Shown in pieces: positions 57,482 through 64,000 of a DNA stretch of 64,000 bases. The notes under the pieces are model-generated. The model was given only the letters and a program-made list of their open reading frames with translations. It was not told where the DNA came from and made no database searches. The position numbers and the translations under genes were made by a program. Position 1 is the first letter of the stretch; each line of letters begins with the position of its first letter. Source of the stretch: Hippopus hippopus (lineage: Eukaryota > Mollusca > Bivalvia > Cardiida > Cardiidae); NCBI GenBank assembly GCA_946811185.2, contig OX328112.1, forward strand, positions 22,411,558-22,475,557, read 5' to 3'.

Positions 57482-57812
57482 TAGCCCCTTACCAAACTGT
57501 TTTACTACCATCCTAAAGACAAAATCCTTTGAAAATATTGTAAAAAGAGAAGAAAATACTGGCAACCAGCATTCTTTATCCATGATGTTATCTACTGGTC
57601 CAAAAACAACTTTCAATTTTTGAGTTGCCTTTAATTTGTCATCTGCAATAACTTTCAATTTGGCTATGTCTAAAAGTTTATTTTGTTCGTTAATGAGTTT
57701 AAAATTTTGGAAAAGAAGAAAATGCAAGTTACTGTTCCTGCATGTTCTCCTTTTTCCACAATCTTTTCAAAACCTATTTTTAGGGGTAGTTCAACAATGG
57801 GATTATTGGGTA
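57482..57812 (-). mobile_element. TFB copy and a half copy
   Basis: 57482-57703 diverged, minus; 57704-57812 core and right half, plus. Confidence 0.65.
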
Positions 57813-57934
57813 TCTGAGTATTAACAGCCCATTTCCTCTGATAGGAATGTTGTAAATCGTTCCCAAGGTTTCATTCCAATAGAAGGCACTTTCTTTTTTC
57901 ACAGTAATGTCATTGGACAAGGCAACTTCAGACT

Positions 57935-58045
57935 GCCAGCCCTGTTCTGGTGAAACCCAGGACACAACCATGGACACAAAAGTAAAAGTAATCTGTTGCC
58001 GTAAAATCACAGAAACAATGTTGAAAGCAGCATAAAACACCATTT
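57935..58045 (+). mobile_element. SINE 3' part
   Basis: CTGGTGAAACCCAGGACACA, then AATGTTGAAAGCAGCATAAA, as in the SINE at 12904. Confidence 0.65.
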
Positions 58046-58252
58046 AACCTGCAGAATACCTAATTAACCTTAATAACAATTTCAGTCTTGTAAACTATTT
58101 ACCACACCACAAAATTTCAGACTTTAAAGGCTACTCTTGTTCAAAGTGTCCCAGCACAGCAGAGAGAGTAAATCAAAGATCAAACTGCACATTCTGTGCA
58201 ATTTGATCTAAATCTCATATGGCTGCTAAGGCAACTATAGCTGAAAGACTCT

Positions 58253-58481
58253 TTAACCCTTTACCACACAATGCTGACTTTTAACGACCCTGAGGAAGAA
58301 GCCTTTAGAAAACATTGTTGGAAAAGGAGAAAATGCTGGTAACCAGCATTTTCTCCTTTTCCCACAATGTTTTCTACCCTATTAAAGAAAAATTGTATTA
58401 TTTGAGCCGCAATGAAATTGTCTTCAGCTAATACTTTCAGTTTGGACAAGTCTAAAATTTTGTTGTTTGGTAAAGAGTTCA
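58253..58481 (-). mobile_element. TFB copy
   Basis: 229 bp; TTAA left, TTCA right; core perfect but for one base. Confidence 0.93.
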
Positions 58482-58651
58482 GGGTTATTAAATAGTGAGT
58501 TCTGTTTCCTCAGATTTGAATCCACAGTCTGTCTAGAAAACACAAAAGTTTCCTTCCGTAAGAAAGAGTACATAATTTTTAGTCCCTATTTGATCTGAAA
58601 TTAGCTATGAAGCATTAGTGTATCAAAGGTGAATAATTCAGCTCTTTTCTG

Positions 58652-58856
58652 TAACCCTTTACCACACAATCCCAAGTGTTAACAACCCCAGAAGGGAAGC
58701 CGCTTTTGTGATAGGATTTGTCTTTGAAATGGCAGAAAACATAGTGGAAAGAGAAGAAAATGCTGCCAACTAGGATTTTCTCCAATCATCACAATGTTTT
58801 CAAAAGCTCTTTGTCAGAGTGGTTAAGACGTAGCAATCTATTGTAACCGGCTAATT
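58652..58856. mobile_element. Mosaic TFB with two right ends
   Basis: Starts ACCCTTTACCACACAATCCC and ends with a decayed right end too; the core is diverged. Confidence 0.6.
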
Positions 58857-59140
58857 GAAGCTACAAATTATGTAAGGAATGCAAATTAAAAACAGGTTGA
58901 TTAGAAACACATTGTACAGGAATTAACTTGTTTTTAAAGTTTCAAAAGTGCACAGCTTCCTTCAATTCAAGGGGCTTCTTTAGTTTTTACGTCGTAAATC
59001 AAAATTTCTTGCAAACACTCGTAAATGCAACTAGATATATTTTTCTTTGCAGTCTATAGAAACAGTACATAAAGTAAAAAGGTGTGATTTTGGCATTTAA
59101 ATATCGGGATGGTCGTTTTGAAATAGGTAACTTTGTTAAT
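58857..59140. other. Unrecognised stretch
   Basis: No repeat family recognised. Contains a TTTTTCTTTGCAG acceptor-like word at about 59049 on the plus strand but no open exon after it. Confidence 0.35.
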
Positions 59141-59144
59141 CTTT

Positions 59145-59224
59145 ACCTCATCAGAAATGACATCAGCATACTGATCACCATGTGTCTTAGTACTGATTTG
59201 AATATAATCCTCGTAATCAGCGCA
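59145..59224 (-). CDS. Doubtful tyrosine-rich exon
   Basis: On the minus strand an open stretch reads CADYEDYIQISTKTHGDQYA, then DVISDE, ending at GAG|gtaaag. The Tyr-Glu-Asp-Tyr and QYADV spacing looks like a cytoplasmic tail of a receptor-type protein. The acceptor (aaaag|) lacks a pyrimidine tract because a dispersed repeat abuts it. Possibly a captured exon fragment. Confidence 0.2.
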
Positions 59225-59467
59225 TGCTTTTGATCATATGACATTCCCAAAAGTTTTTGCGAAACTCTGGCAAGAAATCTAAAAATACCTAAAGAGGCCA
59301 TGTAGCCCAACAAGGAAAATACCACTGAAAATTATTTTTTCTCTCATCTATATCTATCTTTTTCAATTGATAGTTTGCCAGCTATGGCCTCCCTTATTTC
59401 CACAGGGGCAACCAATGAGAAACAGCTGAAACTGACCCAATGACAAAGGACCATAACTCAAGGAATA
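59225..59467 (+). repeat. Dispersed repeat, uninterrupted copy
   Basis: ATATGACATTCCCAAAAGTT through AATACCACTGAAAATTATTT; the same repeat is split by TFB at 11861-12240. Confidence 0.7.
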
Positions 59468-59635
59468 AGACAGCCATAATGGCCCTAAAGCGCTCACCAG
59501 AGTAAAGTCATCTATGGTTGATAAAGCTGGAGAGATCCTGGTTTTAATGATGTTAAACCCATGCATGTAAGTGAACTGCTTATTGACCAAATTGACCTAC
59601 TTTTGAACTTGTCAGAAATATCATCCGGACAAATG
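59468..59635 (+). mobile_element. Family II element, start only
   Basis: AATGGCCCTAAAGCGCTCAC, GTAAAGTCATCTATGG and the beginning of one ~170-bp unit; cut by a SINE. Confidence 0.7.
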
Positions 59636-59802
59636 ATTGTTTTGGTTGTATTGGAGTTTAATGCCATTTTAACAGCTTAGGGTCGTATCATGGCAGTCAG
59701 TGCACCTACGCATGTGTTACCCGGCTTTCTCCCACCAGTACTGACTCAACTTTCTTTTCAAATCACTGACTACTTTTCTCACATGCATCAGACGTGAGAG
59801 GC
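59636..59802 (-). mobile_element. SINE, partial
   Basis: TTGGAGTTTAATGCCATTTT, GGCAGTCAGTGCACCTACGC and ACCAGTACTGACTCAAC, without a tRNA head. Confidence 0.7.
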
Positions 59803-60705
59803 AACAAGAGGGCCATGATGGCCCTGTATCGCTCCACTGGCTATTAAGTAAAATTCTGACCAGTCGTTTCAGAGAAGAAGAATTTTTAAGAATTTCTAAA
59901 TTTCCATATAGTGCAAGTAGCCCCCATTCACCAGAGCCACATTTTTTGACGGATCAAAATTTTACGAACATTTTTGAAAAAGGTCACCCAAGCAACAATC
60001 CTGTGAAATTATTTCAAAATCTGACCTGCTGTTTCAGAGGAGAAGATTTTTAAAGAATTCCTTCATTTCTGTATAGTGCAAGAAGCCCCCATTCACCAGA
60101 GCCACGTTTTTTGACGGATCAAAATTTTACGAACAGTTTTTGAAAAGGGTCACCCAAGGAACAATCCTGTGAAATTATTTCGAAATCTGACCAGCGGTTT
60201 CAGAGAAGAAGAATTTTGAAGAATTCCTTCATTTCTATATGGTGCAAGAAGCCCCCATTCACCAGAGCCACATTTTTTGACAGATCAAAATTTTACGAAC
60301 AAGTTTTAAAAAGGGTCACCCAAGGAGCATATCTGTGAAATTATTTCAAAATCTGACCCGTGGTTTCAGAGGAGAAGATTTTTAAAGAATTCCCTAAAAA
60401 ATTCCATTTGGTTGCAATGGCAACCAGAGTTTTTGATGGAATCAAATTCTGTGAACAGTTTTTAAAGAGGACCTTCCAAGGAACATTCCAGCCAAGTTTG
60501 GTCCAAATCCGCCCAGTGGTTTAGGAGGAGTTGATGTTTAAAGAATTGTTGACGACACACGACGCACGACGGACACCAGGTGATCCTAAAAGCTCCCCTT
60601 GAGCACGTTGTGCTCAAGTGAGCTAAAAAGTTAACATACGGATGGACGCACAACGGACAACGGGCCATAACATAAGCCTGCTGGCCTTCGGCCAGTGGAG
60701 CTAAA
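59803..60705 (+). mobile_element. Element of ~170-bp tandem units, third unit type
   Basis: Starts CAACAAGAGGGCCATGATGG..CTCCACTGGC and ends GGCCTTCGGCCAGTGGAGC, like family I. The interior has about three units of a different sequence (CCATTCACCAGAGCCAC, GACGGATCAAAATTTTACGA, GGTCACCCAAGGAACAATCC) and an internal GAGCACGTTGTGCTCAAGTG hairpin like the family II end. Confidence 0.85.
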
Positions 60706-60826
60706 AAACTTGTCTAGCACCAATCATGTATCACTGCAGCTTGATAATCAAGGGAGGTAAATAGTAACGAACTTTATCTTTCATAAAAAGAGTTATTTCC
60801 CTTGATTAATGTTTAAATTGAAATTA

Positions 60827-62130
60827 CAATATTTTGAAGCCCATGTTAAAATTGCGATCCCTGGAATGAAGGCAATTTTGACCCCAGACCTACAATATGA
60901 AACTAGAATGTGTGGTTATAAACAAAAAGATTTTTTAATCTTGCCCAATAAAAAGTCATGTAAAACAAGTTTGCTGAATAAAAGGCCCTGTAAAATATGT
61001 GATCCATGACACAGGTTTATCAAGTTTTCACTATAAAAGCCAATGTAAAACTTGTGACCCCTGGTGTGGAGTCAAACTTGACCCCCAAAGTTAAAATTTG
61101 GGCCCTCTTGGTAGAGGCCCATTATATAAAGTTACATGCAAAATTTGGTAGCCCTAGGCCTAAATATGGCTATGTACAAGTAGATTATTAAAGTTTCCTT
61201 ATATAAGACCATGTAGAACTTGTGACCCCCTGGGGTGGGGCTACATTTGACCCCCTGGGCTATAATTTGGGCACCCTTGATAGAGACCCCCTAGATAAAG
61301 CTAAATGCAAAATTTGATAGCCCTAGCCCTTATAGCTAGATGCGAAAGATTTTCCTATATAAGCCCGCCCATGTAAAACATGTTACCCCCCGGAGCGAAG
61401 TCAAATTTGACCCTCGGCTATAATTTGGACACCCTTGGTACAGGTCCACTAGATAAAGCTACATGCCAAATTTGGTCGCCCTAGGCCCCATGGCTAGGCC
61501 AAAGAAGGATTTTAAAGTTCTCCCTATATAAGCCCATGTAAAACTTGTTATATAAGCCCATGTAAAACTTGTTACCCCAGGGCAGGGCCTAATTTGACCC
61601 CAGGGCTATAATTTGAACAATCTTGGCAGAGGTCCACTAGATAAAGCTACATGCCAAATTTGGTAGCTCTAGGCCCTATGGCTAGGTAGAAGAGGAATTT
61701 TAAAGTTCTCCCTAAATAAGCCCATGTATAACTTGTAACCCCCGGGGCGGGGCCAATTTTGACCCCAGGGCTATAAATTGAAGAAACTTGGTAGAGGTCC
61801 ACTAGATAAAGCTACATGCCAAATTTGGTAGCCCTTAGCCTTACGGTTTCAGACAAGAAGATTTTCAAAGATTTTCAAAATTTTTCAGTTTTGTTGCCAT
61901 GGCAACCAGAGTTTTTGAAGGAATTAAATTCTTTCAAGAAATTCTGAAGAGGACCATGGCAGGATCATTTCTGTGAAGTTTCATCAAAATTTGATGGGTA
62001 GTTTCAGAGAAGAAGACGTTTTAAAAAAAAGTTAACGCACTGACAGACGGACGCACGGACGGACGGACGAACGCACGACGGACAACAGGCCATGACATAA
62101 GCCCGCTGGCCTTCGGCCAGTGGAGCTAAA
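60827..62130 (+). mobile_element. Family I element of ~170-bp units
   Basis: About seven units with CCATGTAAAACTTGTGACCC, TAGATAAAGCTACATGCCAA and TTTGGTAGCCCTAG. Tail GGACGGACGGACGAACGC and GGCCTTCGGCCAGTGGAGCT. A short partial duplication of the TATAAGCCCATGTAAAACTT word at about 61550. Confidence 0.88.
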
Positions 62131-62149
62131 AAGCACTGAAAAAAAGTTT

Positions 62150-62227
62150 GCCTTAACTGGGTATCAAACTCGCAACCACTAGGTCATGAGTCAGAAACTC
62201 TAACCACTGAGCTACCCGGTCGGGCTC
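62150..62227 (-). mobile_element. tRNA-like SINE head
   Basis: On the minus strand CCGGGTAGCTCAGTGGTTAG (A box) and GCGAGTTTGATACCC (B box) with GACTCATGACC between. No body follows, so it is either a truncated SINE or a tRNA pseudogene. Confidence 0.7.
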
Positions 62228-63262
62228 ATCTAGACAAACGTTCTGATAATGTTTAGTGAGTATCAGACTGAAAATTATTTCTAAAATTTGGCCCAGTGAC
62301 CTGCTTTTTGATCTGTTGTGACATAGTTTCAAACTTGTCTGAGATTTCAAAAAGAAAATCTTTCTGACCAAGTTTCATGAGTATTAGGCTGAAAATGTGG
62401 CCTCTAGACTGCACAAAAGGTTTTTCTCAGATTTGGCCCAGTGAACTACTTTTTGAAACAACCTGATCAAATTCCAAACTTGTTCAAGATGTCATCAAGA
62501 CAAACATTCTGAGCAGGTTTCATGAGTAACTGACTGAAAATGTGGCCTCTAGTGTGAAAACAAGGTTTTTCTCAAACTTGGTCCTGTGACCTACTTTTTG
62601 ACAAAACATGACCCAATTTCAAAACTGCCCAAAACATCATCAAGACAAATATTCTGACCAGGTTTCTTGAGTATCAGACTGAAAATGTGGCCTCTTGGGT
62701 GCACACAAGGTTTTTCTAAGATTTAACTTTGTGACCTACTGTACTTTTTGACCAAACACAACCCAATCTTAAGCTTGTGTTAGATATCATCAAGACAAAC
62801 ATTCTGAACAGGTTTCTTGAGTATCAGGCTGAAAATGTGTCCTCTAGAGTGTACACAAGGTTTTTCCAAGATTTGAGCCTGTGGTATACTTTCTGACCCA
62901 GCATAACCAAATTTTGGACTTGTCTGAGATAACATCATCTGAGATATCATCAAGAAAAATATTCTGATCAAGACACACGAGTATTAGGCTGAAAATGTGG
63001 CCTCTAGAGTGCACACAAGGTTTTTCTAAGATTTAGCCATGTGACCTTCTTGTTGACCTGATGTGACCCAATTTCAAGCTTATCCGAGATATCATCGATA
63101 CAAACGTTCTGAAAAAGTTTCATGAGTAACTGACTGAAACATAATGTGGCCTTTAGAGTGGTATACAAAGTCAATGTTGAAGCCTGGACAACGGACAACG
63201 CATGACGGACACAGCATAATCACAAAAACTTATCTTGAGCAGTTTGTGCTCAGGTGAGTTAA
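62228..63262 (+). mobile_element. Family II element of ~170-bp units
   Basis: About six units (GGCCCAGTGACCTGCTTTTT, ATCAAGACAAACATTCTGA, GTGGCCTCTAGAGTGCACAC) ending ATGACGGACACAGC and TTGAGCAGTTTGTGCTCAGG. Confidence 0.85.
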
Positions 63263-63264
63263 AA

Positions 63265-63720
63265 ATCATAGACTGATAATTTGTTTGATGGTTAATGCCA
63301 TATTCAACATTATTTCAGTTATGTCGCGGTGGCCAGAGCAACCATCCATGTCTTCCAGGGGTTTCTGTTACCAGTACTTCACGAAATATTTTTCCAAAAC
63401 CACTAGCTGCTTCCCCAACATAACCATCATGGAAACAATGATCAGCGGTGAGACAGGAATGTCGCAATGACTATTATCAATCCTTAGAAATTGGTTGTGC
63501 TTGGGATTCAAGCCTGGTCAAGCTTGATATTTGAACCAGCGACCCCTGACCTCATCTCTTGTGTGCTACCGACTGCGCTACCAGAAAAATTGTAAACCCA
63601 GAACATATTAATAGAATGCGTATCCTTTCTTGGTAATGACACCTCCAATGAAATTTTATATAATAAACCAAGTGGTTGCTGAGAAATAAGGGAAATCATG
63701 GATGCCCTGACATAAGAACA
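63265..63720 (-). mobile_element. SINE, first unit of a tandem duplication
   Basis: CATATTCAACATTATTTCAG, GCCAGAGCAACCATCCATGT, CCAGTACTTCACGAAATATT, GGAATGTCGCAATGACTATT and a decayed tRNA-like head (GAACCAGCGACCCCTGACCT, CCGACTGCGCTACCAG). Confidence 0.85.
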
Positions 63721-63725
63721 GGTGA

Positions 63726-64000
63726 ATCATAGACTGATTATTTGTTTGATGTTTAATGCCATATTCAACATTATTTCAGTTATGTCCAGTGGCCAGAGCA
63801 ACCATCCATGTCTTCCAGGGGTTTCTGTTACCAGTACTTCACAAAATATTTTTTCAAATCCACTAGCTGCTTCCCCAACATAACCATCATGGAAACAATG
63901 ATCAGCGGTGAGACAGGAATGTCGCAATGACTATTATCAATCCTTAGAAAGAAATTTGTCGAGCTTGGGATTCAAGACTGGTCAAGCTTGATATTCGTAC
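63726..64000 (-). mobile_element. SINE, second unit of the tandem duplication, cut by window edge
   Basis: Almost identical to 63265 onward at an offset of 461 bp, including the unusual GGTCAAGCTTGATATT, so the two are copies of one SINE rather than separate insertions. Confidence 0.85.

Noticed and set aside
62150..62227. Functional tRNA gene
   Set aside because: A and B box are visible, but the acceptor stem and anticodon arm do not pair convincingly and it sits between two repeat elements; SINE head is more likely.
1..64000. CRISPR array
   Set aside because: The many regularly built palindromic repeats could suggest one, but they are dispersed 229-bp mobile elements in eukaryotic introns, not short repeats with unique spacers.
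55013..64000. First coding exon of alpha-catulin
   Set aside because: I looked on the minus strand for a segment resembling SVEQTLLPLVSQ followed by a donor and found none, so it is probably outside the window.

Overview
This is AT-rich, intron-rich animal DNA with no bacterial-type organisation. The two genes, the canonical GT-AG introns and the repeats (tRNA-derived SINEs, mariner elements, repeats ending in GGACGGACAGAC-like runs and CCAGTGGAGCTAA-like ends) suggest a mollusc, most likely a bivalve. A Dreissena-like heterodont is my guess from memory of the repeats, not something the window proves.

Two protein-coding genes are convincing. On the + strand, a complete four-exon DNAJC22 (wurst-type membrane J-protein) runs from 3363 to 8816, with an N-terminal TM2 domain and a C-terminal J domain with an intact HPD. 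On the - strand, sixteen exons of alpha-catulin (CTNNAL1, vinculin/alpha-catenin family) run from 55012 down to the stop at 29207. Together they encode 756 residues with every junction in frame. Only the first coding exon is missing, presumably beyond the right edge. The two genes converge, with about 20 kb of repeats between their 3' ends.

Nearly everything else is mobile DNA. The dominant element is a foldback element of about 229 bp, called TFB here. It has TTAA ends, CCCTTTACC-type terminal repeats and a long, almost perfect central palindrome. I count roughly 75 copies or pieces. Several copies sit inside other recognisable repeats, so the pre-insertion sequence can be read; these show duplication of TTAA (once TCAA), which points to mobilisation by a piggyBac-type transposase. 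A second foldback family of about 270 bp (FB2, ends TGAGCCATGCTC, GCGCAG-rich middle) is itself a target of TFB. Other repeats are tRNA-derived SINEs, one mariner with a nearly intact transposase (one in-frame stop) plus three decayed mariner relatives, long elements filled with ~170-bp tandem units, an element whose inverted ends are tandem GACAACTCGCCCC repeats, several one-off foldback elements and a 22-bp minisatellite.

Layout: 1-3300 repeats and one doubtful exon; 3363-8816 DNAJC22; 8817-29206 repeats only; 29207-55012 alpha-catulin exons separated by repeat-filled introns; 55013-64000 intron 1 or upstream sequence, again mainly repeats. The main points to follow up are the TTAA foldback family and its self-insertion, a possible alternative exon or start for alpha-catulin at 53830-53901, and the palindromes on both sides of alpha-catulin exon e1.
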